The notes beneath the pieces are model-generated. The model did no database searches. It was not told the origin of the DNA and worked only from the letters and a program-made list of their open reading frames with translations. The translations under genes and the position numbers were made by a program. From Nitrospira sp. (GTDB lineage Bacteria > Nitrospirota > Nitrospiria > Nitrospirales > Nitrospiraceae), in NCBI GenBank assembly GCA_005116895.1, contig SWDO01000017.1, positions 45,605 through 109,604 of the forward strand: a DNA stretch of 64,000 bases. The letters are read 5' to 3'. Each line of letters starts with the position of its first letter. Positions within the stretch are counted from its first letter, which is position 1. Below, piece by piece: positions 19,350-26,833 of this stretch.

Positions 19350-19688
19350 ATGCGGGCAGTTGACATTTCATTGCCGGTAGCCGAAACAGTGATACTGACA
19401 GAAGACACGCTCACCGTAGAGCTGAGCGATGGGCGGAGCTTGTCCGTGCCACTTGCTTGGTTTCCCCGCCTGGTTCATGCCTCAACCGTAGAACGCAAAA
19501 ACTGGCGATTGATCGGCAGAGGGCACGGGATTCACTGGGACAAGCTCGACGAGGACATCAGTATCGAAGGCCTTCTTGCAGGCAGACCGTCCGGTGAAAG
19601 CCAAGCGTCGTTTAAGAAGTGGCTCTTAGCTCGCGGGTCCAGTAGGACACGAAGCTCTGTTCGACGTACGAGGAATCGTCGTCATTAG
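19350..19688 (+). CDS. DUF2442 domain protein
   Basis: The ORF track opens at 19170, but ATG at 19350 follows CGGAGA at ideal spacing and gives a 112-residue protein that matches the family from its first residues (MRAVDISLPVAETVILTEDTLTVELSDGRSLSVPLAWFPRL). DUF2442 proteins are small and often paired with DUF4160 proteins in toxin-antitoxin-like loci. No DUF4160 partner is visible here. The C-terminus is basic (SSRTRSSVRRTRNRRH). It sits where the kdpAB genes would be expected, suggesting replacement or rearrangement. Confidence 0.7.
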   Translation: MRAVDISLPVAETVILTEDTLTVELSDGRSLSVPLAWFPRLVHASTVERKNWRLIGRGHGIHWDKLDEDISIEGLLAGRPSGESQASFKKWLLARGSSRTRSSVRRTRNRRH

Positions 19689-19878
19689 CGATGCATCAAG
19701 CCTTCCCTTGCCAGCTGGATTCGTTCATCTTGCAGGCAACTGTACAGTTCTTTTGAACCGGTAGAACATCCTTGTATGGTCTTGCAAGCCAATACTCCTG
19801 TCGCCGCGACCGGCAACAGATTGCCGACAGCACGATTGAGATCACCATCTGGATCATCACAACTCTCTCGTCACCATT

Positions 19879-20103
19879 TCAAAGCCACATCCCGCTCGAA
19901 CTTCCGTTAGAAAACCAGCCTGTCCCTATTTTCCTCTCCTTGTAGTAGTGCATGACCATCGTTATTGCGGTCTTGTTTCCTGTCAGTTCGTCAACCGAGA
20001 GGCCAGCGAGTTCGTCGGTAGATAGACCCAGAATCTGGCGATCCCGTGCACTGCCCTGTTGCCGCGATTCCGGGTGTGGTGGCAGTGTGGGGTCTGTAGT
20101 CAT
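19879..20103 (-). CDS. small hypothetical protein, likely gene-cassette ORF
   Basis: A 74-residue protein with a GGGAGAAC ribosome site before its ATG. The first 20 residues are rich in Pro, Ser and Gln. The rest contains GLSTDELAGLSVDELTGNKTAITMVMHYYKE, a small acidic helical unit, and the chain ends in a Gly/Ser-rich tail. The ATG lies about 45 bases downstream (on the minus strand) of the attC site at 20147-20244, the usual layout for the next cassette in an array. No attC is recognised after its stop. Function unknown. Confidence 0.55.
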   Translation of the reverse strand: MTTDPTLPPHPESRQQGSARDRQILGLSTDELAGLSVDELTGNKTAITMVMHYYKERKIGTGWFSNGSSSGMWL

Positions 20104-20146
20104 GTTCTCCCTCGGGCTATGGCTGACGCAGCAGTGTATTCATGCC

Positions 20147-20244
20147 GCCTAACGTTCGCGGCTCACTTGCGGCGGCCGTAAGCGAGCGCGTCAAGTTGTC
20201 CGGATCCTACCGCGGCCGCCGTCAAGTGCAGCCGCTTGTTAGAC
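20147..20244 (-). other. attC (59-be) recombination site of an integron gene cassette
   Basis: A 98-bp imperfect palindrome bounded by GCCTAAC (RYYYAAC) and GTTAGAC (GTTRRRY), the two core sites of an attC. The inner arms pair over most of their length: CACTTGCGGCGGCCG on the left matches the complement of CGGCCGCCGTCAAGTG on the right with a few extrahelical bases. The TAA stop of the neighbouring minus-strand gene (20239) lies inside the core site, which is common for cassette genes. Strand is inferred from that gene. Confidence 0.85.
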
Positions 20245-20961
20245 CGCCGACGTCTCGCCACCAGACTGAATGCGGACGAAGTTTACAATGGCGTTGTCGA
20301 CGGCCTTTGGTGGCGTGACTTGATTCGCGCGCTGCTCCTGCTGAAAGAGCGCGGGGTCGATCCGGTCAGCAAGACCCTTCACTTGAAGACATATCGACTG
20401 AAACAAGTCGAACTGGGCGTCGAGGCCAGCAGGCAACATGATTGTCCGGTACTTGCCCTTGGCGTTGCGCCACTCCTTGAGAGACTGCGTAAAGAACCGG
20501 ACGGTGTACTGGCGATCAATAGGCGGAATCAGCTGCGGCAGCAAGTGGTACAGCGCCTTCGAGTTCACGACGATGGTCGCCTCCGACTTCGACAGGTGGA
20601 GCTTCCGATAGCAGGCCGACAGCGCCCGCACTGCATTTGAATATTCCTCCCCGCTGAGGCCGAGGATGGTGACGCCCTTGAGCGTCATCAAATCCGCCCT
20701 GCAGTCTCTGAGTGACTCGCGGAATACGTCCCAGTCCGTCAACTTCGTCTTGGTTGTTGTCGCGTCACCCATCCGGTGCATTCCCCACGCTGTGAGCGTT
20801 GCGTACAGCATTTCGAGATGGCGATCGGAAAGAAAGGCCTCTTCGCCGGCACGGATGCACTCCCTGTGGAAATACACACAGGGGCCACCGAACGCCCGGA
20901 ACTGCTCGTAGGCGTCGCGGAAGTAACGGTGCTGTTCGGAAAGAAAGGCAGCCGTGTTCAT
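20239..20961 (-). CDS. hypothetical protein carried on an integron cassette
   Basis: The ORF track extends to 21060, but the cassette boundary core GTTAGAC (20989-20995) lies inside that extension. The first ATG after it, at 20961, gives a 240-residue protein starting MNTAAFLSEQHRYFRDAYEQF. It is soluble, mixed alpha/beta and without signal peptide. Distinct segments are GGPCVYFHRECIRAG, LTAWGMHRMGD, and NSKALYHLLPQLIPPIDRQYTVRFF. The stop codon overlaps the attC core. I do not recognise a function. The pattern of short invariant-looking motifs suggests an enzyme or defence-type protein, but that is a guess. Confidence 0.75.
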   Translation of the reverse strand: MNTAAFLSEQHRYFRDAYEQFRAFGGPCVYFHRECIRAGEEAFLSDRHLEMLYATLTAWGMHRMGDATTTKTKLTDWDVFRESLRDCRADLMTLKGVTILGLSGEEYSNAVRALSACYRKLHLSKSEATIVVNSKALYHLLPQLIPPIDRQYTVRFFTQSLKEWRNAKGKYRTIMLPAGLDAQFDLFQSICLQVKGLADRIDPALFQQEQRANQVTPPKAVDNAIVNFVRIQSGGETSAV

Positions 20962-20988
20962 TTGTTGGCTCGGTGCGTCACTCGGCGG

Positions 20989-21018
20989 TCTAACATTGAT
21001 TATACAGTCTGTATAATC
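20989..21018 (-). promoter_or_regulatory. cassette boundary core site with adjacent perfect palindrome and TATAAT box
   Basis: GTTAGAC (minus strand, 20995-20989) marks the 5' edge of the cassette. Just upstream is a perfect 10-bp inverted repeat with a 1-base centre (20998-21018; arms GATTATACAG / CTGTATAATC). On the minus strand one arm contains a consensus TATAAT only about 10 bases from the core site. It could be a promoter with an overlapping dimeric operator. No good -35 box was found. Confidence 0.5.
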
Positions 21019-21306
21019 CACCCGACACAGACAGCGTCTTTCCGTATAAGCGGTTTCCACTTTCCCCGGAACCTGAACGAATCGTACAAATCGTATAGTA
21101 GGCGTTGTGAGAGGGCACGAGCAAGGTTCCTCCTGAAGAAGAGATGATCAGAAAGTGACGGGAAGTCCGTCCGTGTAGGGTAAAGGAGAACTTCAGTTGA
21201 AGGATGTGGTCGTTGCTAAGGGGTCGCGTGGGAAGCTGAAGCAGCTTCTCTGTGCCATACACGAAACACGATCCGATCCCCAAGCGTGCTTCTTACGCCT
21301 GGAAAT
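21019..21306. other. intergenic region, no gene seen
   Basis: About 290 bases between the cassette promoter region and the DUF2283 gene. The ORFs listed here are out-of-frame shadows. No integrase gene and no complete attI or second attC is visible. Confidence 0.4.
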
Positions 21307-21510
21307 TCACGACCCGGTTGTCTGGAACTCGACCTTATGTGCTTCAGTGACCCGTTTCGAGGCATCAAGAATTTCCAGCGACACTAGGTTGCCTGCGGCA
21401 TCATAGTCCAGAACAACCCCAGGTTTATCCTCGTCACTTTCGACGATTGGCGTGTTGTCTTTGAGAATCACGCTGAGCGTGTCCGTCGTTTCATCATATG
21501 ATACTTTCAT
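21307..21510 (-). CDS. DUF2283 domain protein (antitoxin-like)
   Basis: A 67-residue protein matching DUF2283 along its length: MKVSYDETTDTLSVILKD, then ESDEDKPGVVLDYDAAGNLVSLEILDASKRV. DUF2283 proteins are commonly encoded right after DUF4258 genes and are thought to act as the antitoxin half. It overlaps the upstream DUF4258 gene by four bases, so the pair is translationally coupled. Confidence 0.85.
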   Translation of the reverse strand: MKVSYDETTDTLSVILKDNTPIVESDEDKPGVVLDYDAAGNLVSLEILDASKRVTEAHKVEFQTTGS

Positions 21511-21791
21511 CTGTCGTCCCTCCAGTACTTCGCGATCTTGCTTGTCTGATAAGCCGTCACTACTTCTGCCGGCGTACGATCGACATCCACGAAGACCCGA
21601 ACGAGGACTGTCTTTCCAGGATGTGCGGAGACGACCTTTGATTGAAGCACAAACCTCCCCGGACGAACCTCAAATCGCTGTTCCGGTGCTGAAAGTATGG
21701 CATGGATGGTAGCCTCACTCAAGCTGCGCCTGGATAGTTCCCACTGGGCATGAGGCGTCAGGATATAGTCCGTGATGGGCGTAGGTTCCAT
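21507..21791 (-). CDS. DUF4258 domain protein (toxin-like)
   Basis: A 94-residue protein. The segment YILTPHAQWELSRRSLSEATIHAILSAPE is the typical DUF4258 opening with the conserved His and Arg residues. The C-terminus has the strand pattern VLVRVFVDVDRTPAEVVTAYQTSKIAKYW, related in form to the RelE/BrnT-type fold. With the DUF2283 gene immediately after, this is likely a small type II toxin-antitoxin locus. Toxicity itself is inferred from the family context. Confidence 0.82.
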   Translation of the reverse strand: MEPTPITDYILTPHAQWELSRRSLSEATIHAILSAPEQRFEVRPGRFVLQSKVVSAHPGKTVLVRVFVDVDRTPAEVVTAYQTSKIAKYWRDDR

Positions 21792-22108
21792 GAGCGTGCT
21801 TCAGGTTGCGGGAGCAGGATACACTGAGTTAGAGCAATTGGGAAGATTTGGAGGAGGGAGTCAGCGGGTGATGTTGGATCGTGAATGACGCATGGCCGGG
21901 AGAACCGGTTTGATCTGGTGAACAAATAGGAATGGGCTACTATTCACTTGCGTTCTTATCTGCCCGCCCCATACACACTGCCTCCTATGCCACGGATTCC
22001 ACGTAGGCACATCGGTCGTACGCAGTACTCTACTTTAGGATCAGGCACGAATTCGGACAAGGAAATCAGAAGAATAGTGCGAGTGTGAATGACAAGGCGC
22101 GGTGCCTG
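21792..22108. other. intergenic region, no gene seen
   Basis: About 315 bases upstream of the DUF4258 gene and downstream of the M50 protease. It must contain the toxin-antitoxin promoter. No clear box, repeat or terminator hairpin was found. Confidence 0.4.
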
Positions 22109-23089
22109 TTAGTGAAAGGAGAAAGGAACCGGCGCAAAGGTGACGACAAACACAACAAAGGCAATCCAGCCCACAATGGTCCGATTACGACCCAACGGAA
22201 CGTGAGGATCGATGACAGGGGGATGGCCGAGCCCCCAGAGCCCTGCCATGAACGCCCAGAGAAACCAGCCAGGCCAACCGATAAATCCCAACACCAATAA
22301 GATAGGGAGAAAGACCATCGCCATCGTCCGTTGCCTTCTTCCCCAGAGGGCATAAGCCACATGCCCGCCATCGAGCTGGCCGATCGGAAGGAGATTCAAC
22401 GACGTCACGAAGAGACCAAACCAGGCGGCGAAGCCGATGGGATGCAACACCACGTCTGCCTCCGGCGGGAGCGGCCCGATGATCACCCAGGCCATGAACT
22501 GTAGCAGCAACGGCTCGCCGAGTTGCAATCCAAACGTGCCGGTTCGATCCACGACTGTGGACAGATTCAGTCCCACGATCAATGCCACGACGGCAACCAC
22601 GAAGCCCGCCAAGGGACCGGCGACGCCGATGTCGAACAGTGCACGACGGCTCAGAATTGGACCGCGCATGCGGATGATGGCACCGAATGTCCCAATGAAA
22701 TGCGGCGGTCCAGGAATGAACAGCGGCAAGGAGGCGGGAACTCGGTGGATCTTGGATAACAGATAATGACCCAACTCGTGCGTGGTGAGAATAAACAGCA
22801 GTGCACCGGCAAAGGGGATTCCACGCCAGAGCGTCTCCGGAGAGCTCAAGAGAAAATTGAGAGGCCCGCGTACCGGGCCGTGGTAGGCTTGGTACGCTCC
22901 AGCCCACAACGTCGTAAAGACCGTCAGGAGAAAGAGAACGATCGGTAATGCCCACTTGGAAAAAAACGACGGCTCTCCCTCATCATCGGTCTCCGTCGCA
23001 TCAATGATTTCTGGAGCCGACTCTTCCCTGGCATCAAGAACAGGCGTGTTCTCAAGATCTCGATGTTCATGCCGTCCCGATCCATCCAT
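22109..23089 (-). CDS. M50-family (site-2-protease-like) membrane metalloprotease
   Basis: A 326-residue multi-pass inner-membrane zinc protease. An acidic N-terminal region (about 1-45) precedes about seven hydrophobic segments. The zinc motif is HELGH at about residue 105, and the third ligand is in NLLPIGQLDGGH. No PDZ domain is seen. This compact form matches the S2P group whose substrates are mostly unknown. It is 12 bases downstream of the HTH-MBL gene, probably one operon. Confidence 0.87.
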   Translation of the reverse strand: MDGSGRHEHRDLENTPVLDAREESAPEIIDATETDDEGEPSFFSKWALPIVLFLLTVFTTLWAGAYQAYHGPVRGPLNFLLSSPETLWRGIPFAGALLFILTTHELGHYLLSKIHRVPASLPLFIPGPPHFIGTFGAIIRMRGPILSRRALFDIGVAGPLAGFVVAVVALIVGLNLSTVVDRTGTFGLQLGEPLLLQFMAWVIIGPLPPEADVVLHPIGFAAWFGLFVTSLNLLPIGQLDGGHVAYALWGRRQRTMAMVFLPILLVLGFIGWPGWFLWAFMAGLWGLGHPPVIDPHVPLGRNRTIVGWIAFVVFVVTFAPVPFSFH

Positions 23090-23101
23090 GTCATCCCTAC
23101 T

Positions 23102-23944
23102 CTACTGAATCGTCGTAAACGGATTATGATCGAGTTCTTCCTCAACGGTTGTGGCAGGTCCATGGCCTGGCAGGAGGCGATAGTCAGGAGAGAGCGTCAG
23201 CAGACGGTTGCGAACCGAATCGATATGAGCCGCATACAGCTCCTTGGGATTGGACCGACCGATCGATCCGGCAAAGAGGGTATCCCCGACGAAACAGACT
23301 GGAAGTTGTGCGTCATCCAGCCGATAACAGATGCCGCCAGGTGTATGGCCAGGTGTCGTCACACAATACACCGTGCGGCGTCCGACGTTGATCGACAATC
23401 CATCTGCCGGCACCACCAGAAGCTCCGTCCGTGGCCGCCAGCTCAACAGGCCCACATCCTCCGGCCCAAGATAGACCGGGACTTCATGACGGCTGAGAAT
23501 CTGCTCGATTCCATCCGCATGGTCTGCATGGCCATGCGTCAGACAAATACCCACCAGGCGCAAGCTGCGTCGTCGAAGCACATCAAGCATCGCATGGGCG
23601 TTATAGGCCGTATCCACCAACAACGCTTCACCTTCATCATGCACGATATACCCTTGCACGCCATACCCACTGATGGAGCCCTGCACCATCTCTACCCAGG
23701 GCGGTGTCCGTTGCGCCACCGGCTCCCACTTATCAATGGCAATTTGCTCCAGCGGCTCAGCCCGCAAGCCCAACGCCTTGGCCAGTGCGCGCACCTCCGC
23801 ATGGTCTCGCGGCTGATCGCCACGTTCCAGCGCCGTAATATCCCCGCCGGGCAGCCCCGTCATTCGGGCCACGTCGCCGACCGACAACCCTTGTCCGGTC
23901 CGCGCTTTCTTGAGGATGTCGCAAAAGTCGTCTTCAAGGGGCAT
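23102..23944 (-). CDS. Xre-type HTH fused to metallo-beta-lactamase-fold hydrolase
   Basis: A 280-residue fusion. Residues about 8-60 form an Xre/Cro helix-turn-helix (ILKKARTGQGLSVGDVARMTGLPGGDITALERGDQ). Residues about 90-270 form an MBL hydrolase with THGHADHADG, a further His in TTPGHTPGGICY, the bridging Asp in FVGDTLFAG, and the last His in LLPGHGPATTV. The hydrolase half resembles glyoxalase II. The joint suggests a regulator that binds or turns over a small thioester-like ligand, but this is inference. It is co-oriented and nearly adjacent to the M50 protease gene. Confidence 0.85.
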   Translation of the reverse strand: MPLEDDFCDILKKARTGQGLSVGDVARMTGLPGGDITALERGDQPRDHAEVRALAKALGLRAEPLEQIAIDKWEPVAQRTPPWVEMVQGSISGYGVQGYIVHDEGEALLVDTAYNAHAMLDVLRRRSLRLVGICLTHGHADHADGIEQILSRHEVPVYLGPEDVGLLSWRPRTELLVVPADGLSINVGRRTVYCVTTPGHTPGGICYRLDDAQLPVCFVGDTLFAGSIGRSNPKELYAAHIDSVRNRLLTLSPDYRLLPGHGPATTVEEELDHNPFTTIQ

Positions 23945-24204
23945 ACGCGAGCCTTATCCGATCAGCGGCCAAAATTAGGTTTGCCGAAACTACCAAACCC
24001 TTCATTCAGTAATTCCCCCTGTCGACAAATCCGATAAAGAGTACCATGACTCTATCACTTCAGTGAAACACCCACCGCCCCGGTGCTCATACGCTTCACA
24101 GTACCGCGCCATGAGGCTGACGATCAAGGTTATGAAAACGATATGATAGGGCTTTCTCACAACCTCGCATTGACACCCTACACTGTTATGGTATCTACTG
24201 CCAT

Positions 24205-24498
24205 ATGCCGAAGGCGAAGCTGGTCCTTCACACAAGATATGTGGACGAACAGGGAGGGCTGGTGGAAATGAAAGCCTATGACGTTCCGAGGAACCTGACA
24301 ACTCCTCACGGATTCAAATATTCCCTGGTTTACATACGCAACGGAGAGCGACTGGTCGGATATGACAATCACGAACACAAGGGTGATCATCGGCACTCTC
24401 GCGCCGCCACATCACCGTATACCTTCACGACTATCGGACGGTTAATTGAGGACTTTCGCCGGGATGTCGAAGCTATAAGAAAGGAGTTAGAACGATGA
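24205..24498 (+). CDS. TumE-type (DUF6516) toxin-like protein
   Basis: A 97-residue protein: KLVLHTRYVDEQGGLVEMKAYDVP, then GFKYSLVYIRNGERLVGYDNHEHKGDHRH, and a C-terminal helix FRRDVEAIRKEL. The YDNHxxKGDHxH block is the hallmark of the DUF6516/TumE group of toxin-antitoxin proteins. It overlaps the downstream HTH gene by four bases, as expected for the toxin-first arrangement. The mode of toxicity is not known to me. Confidence 0.72.
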   Translation: MPKAKLVLHTRYVDEQGGLVEMKAYDVPRNLTTPHGFKYSLVYIRNGERLVGYDNHEHKGDHRHSRAATSPYTFTTIGRLIEDFRRDVEAIRKELER

Positions 24499-24869
24499 AA
24501 GTCAAACGTCTCAAAGTGGGTGTGCGCTCATTAGAGGAAGGCCTGCAAGAGTTCGGTGCCACGCTGAAGGCGGTCCAGTCCGGCAAGACCATTCCCAAAC
24601 GAACGGGGGTCTATTTCATCAGCGTAGAAGCGATGCGCCAAGTGTTGACGCCGTCGCGCTTGACCCTTTTACATTGCATCCGCACTCGTCGGCCTCGCTC
24701 TATTGCCGCGCTGGCCAAGCTGATCCGCAGGGATTTTAAGAACGTGCATGCCGATCTGAAACTCTTGGCCGACCTCGGCCTGGTGCAACTAGAACCGGGC
24801 GCGCATCTGAGGGACTCTGTCACCCCAACCGTTCCCTACGAACGAATTCAGTTCGAGATCGCGGTGTGA
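24495..24869 (+). CDS. HTH antitoxin-like protein (HVO_A0114/TumA type)
   Basis: A 124-residue protein with a winged-helix core: LTLLHCIRTRRPRSIAALAKLIRRDFKNVHADLKLLADLGLVQLE. The recognition helix is around NVHADLKLL. This MarR-like type of DNA-binding protein normally follows the DUF6516 gene and is taken as its antitoxin and autoregulator. The start overlaps the toxin gene stop (ATGA). Confidence 0.75.
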   Translation: MKVKRLKVGVRSLEEGLQEFGATLKAVQSGKTIPKRTGVYFISVEAMRQVLTPSRLTLLHCIRTRRPRSIAALAKLIRRDFKNVHADLKLLADLGLVQLEPGAHLRDSVTPTVPYERIQFEIAV

Positions 24870-24894
24870 AAGAGAAGAGAGTTCGTACATACAT

Positions 24895-25356
24895 TCATTT
24901 CCAAGAACCACCAGCTTCTTGAAGTAGCGACCAGAAAGCATCAGCATCGTAAAACGACTTATGGTGCCCCAGTGTGGATTTCTTGATCTTTAGATTTTCT
25001 CCCGTGGCATCAGAAGACCAGGAGGGCACGGAATTTCGCACATCTTCTGGTGTGTAGAAATATCCAGATTCATGATGATTATCCAGGAGAATCAGCACCC
25101 ACTTGTCTCCGTAAGTATGTTTCAACTTTTCAAAAATGGGCTTTCTTGCTCCCCACCACTCAACAGAACTTTCAGGAGCATATAGACCAAAGTCACCTTC
25201 GCCAATACCCAGTTTCCTGAGCAAGGGTGCCGACTCACGCTCAGTTGTTCGCCGATGCATATGAAGAACTTTGGTCGACCTATCACGATCAACATCGAAA
25301 CGCTTCTCGATCATTTCGACGAACCTGCCGAATACTGTTTCAGGGTCTATGGCCAT
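24895..25356 (-). CDS. hypothetical protein
   Basis: A 153-residue soluble protein without signal peptide, rich in aromatic and charged residues. Segments include SVEWWGARKPIFEKLKHTYGDKWVLILLDNHHESGYFYTPEDV and FYDADAFWSLLQEAGG. The alpha/beta pattern suggests a small nuclease-like or NTF2-like domain, but no family is recognised. It starts four bases after the stop of the M16 gene on the same strand, so it is probably the last gene of that operon. Confidence 0.65.
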   Translation of the reverse strand: MAIDPETVFGRFVEMIEKRFDVDRDRSTKVLHMHRRTTERESAPLLRKLGIGEGDFGLYAPESSVEWWGARKPIFEKLKHTYGDKWVLILLDNHHESGYFYTPEDVRNSVPSWSSDATGENLKIKKSTLGHHKSFYDADAFWSLLQEAGGSWK

Positions 25357-25360
25357 ACCA

Positions 25361-26833
25361 TCACCCTTCAGGACTGAGCGCGATTTCTTTCACGTCTCCA
25401 AATGTCGAAAGGGCCTTCGGCAACGCCTCGCCTGATCCGACCGCCACGATCTTCAATCGATCCGGGCGCAAATGTTTCTTGGCCGCCGCTAAGACATCCG
25501 CTTTCGTCAGCTGCACGACCTTGCTGCGCAGTTGTTGCAGAAAATTCTTCGGCAATCCATCGTACTCTAACTCAACCAACCGGCTGACGATCGCCGACGG
25601 ACTGGAAAATGAAAACACGAACGAATTCACGTACGCTTCCTTCGCCTCCGCCAGCTCGGCATCGGTCACCGGCTCGGCGCGGATGCGTTCGATATTCGCC
25701 ACGAACCGCTCAATCACTTCCTGTGTGGAGGTCAACTTGGTTTCCGCCCGCATCAGCCAGACACCTTGGTCATGCATCCCCGTATTGAGACGGCTACCGA
25801 CGGAATAGGCCAACCCCCGTTTCGTTCGCACATCGTTGAAGAGGCGGCTACGAAACGAACTCCCGCCCAAAATATCGTTCGCGATGGCCAACGCCACGTA
25901 ATCAGGATCATTCTCCTTGATCGAAAGATGTCCCACCCGGAGATGGGTCTGCGAGGTCTCTTTCCCGACGAACCGGACAACCGGCCTGGACAGTTCCGCC
26001 TCCGAAACATCGACGATCCTCAACTCCGGCACCGTTCCCTGTTTCCAATTTCCGAATACTGTGCGGAGAGAGGCCACCATCTCATCTCTCTTAAAATCAC
26101 CGGTCACACCGAGGATCATCCCGTTCGGGTGAATTGTGTTGTGATGGAAGGTGACGAGATCGTCCCTCGTAATGCGTGTGATCGAATCCAGCGAGCTCTC
26201 TCGGGCACTCGGATGAGCAGCCCCATAGAGCATCTTGGCAAATTCACGGCCGACGATGGACCCGGGATTATCCTGACGGCGGCGGATCCCCTCGATCGCC
26301 TGCAGCTTGACTAATTCGACACGGGCGGGATCGAACGCCGGGGTCCGAATGAGCCCGGCGAAGATCTCCAACCCCCGATTCACATCTTTGCTCAGGACAT
26401 CGAGAGACGCCGACCCTGATTGCCGCCCGATCCCGATACTCACATCAGCCGCAAATTGCTCCAGTTCGGCATCAACCTGCTCAGCGGAAAGACCACCACC
26501 GCCACCGGTCCGCATCACCGCCCCGGTCATGCCAGCGAGCCCGATCTTATCGGTTGGATCAAGCCAACTCCCTGTTCGCATCGTCGCCGTGATCGACACC
26601 AATGGCAATTCATGGTCTTCCAGCAAATAGAGGACCATGCCGTTGTCCAGCACGACCCGTTCGGGTTCCGGTGGTGAAAATTCCACAGGCTTAAACACCA
26701 TGGTTCTTGGATCACCGAGTGAGAGTTCCCCCGCACACACCGTGGTGACTGACGCCAGCAGCATGGCTACGCCAACCAAGCCGGCGATTCCACCTCCCCT
26801 CACCCCTACTCCCTTATCCCTCATCGTCCTCAT
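25361..26833 (-). CDS. M16-family peptidase, non-catalytic partner subunit
   Basis: A 490-residue protein with a signal peptide (GIAGLVGVAMLLASVTTVCAG). It has both M16 halves, but the zinc-binding HxxEH that should follow GSWLDPTDKIG is replaced by LAGMTGAVMRTGG. The second half keeps RVGHLSIKENDPDYVALAIANDILGG and the R/Y pair in KRGLAYSVGSRL that contacts substrate. Bacterial M16B enzymes often work as a heterodimer of one zinc subunit and one R/Y subunit; this is the R/Y subunit. It overlaps the upstream catalytic subunit by four bases. Confidence 0.88.
   Translation of the reverse strand: MRTMRDKGVGVRGGGIAGLVGVAMLLASVTTVCAGELSLGDPRTMVFKPVEFSPPEPERVVLDNGMVLYLLEDHELPLVSITATMRTGSWLDPTDKIGLAGMTGAVMRTGGGGGLSAEQVDAELEQFAADVSIGIGRQSGSASLDVLSKDVNRGLEIFAGLIRTPAFDPARVELVKLQAIEGIRRRQDNPGSIVGREFAKMLYGAAHPSARESSLDSITRITRDDLVTFHHNTIHPNGMILGVTGDFKRDEMVASLRTVFGNWKQGTVPELRIVDVSEAELSRPVVRFVGKETSQTHLRVGHLSIKENDPDYVALAIANDILGGSSFRSRLFNDVRTKRGLAYSVGSRLNTGMHDQGVWLMRAETKLTSTQEVIERFVANIERIRAEPVTDAELAEAKEAYVNSFVFSFSSPSAIVSRLVELEYDGLPKNFLQQLRSKVVQLTKADVLAAAKKHLRPDRLKIVAVGSGEALPKALSTFGDVKEIALSPEG

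Noticed and set aside
19182-20146. Search for a kdpB or kdpA remnant upstream of kdpC
   Set aside because: No P-type ATPase motif (DKTGT) or KdpA segment is visible in any listed frame.
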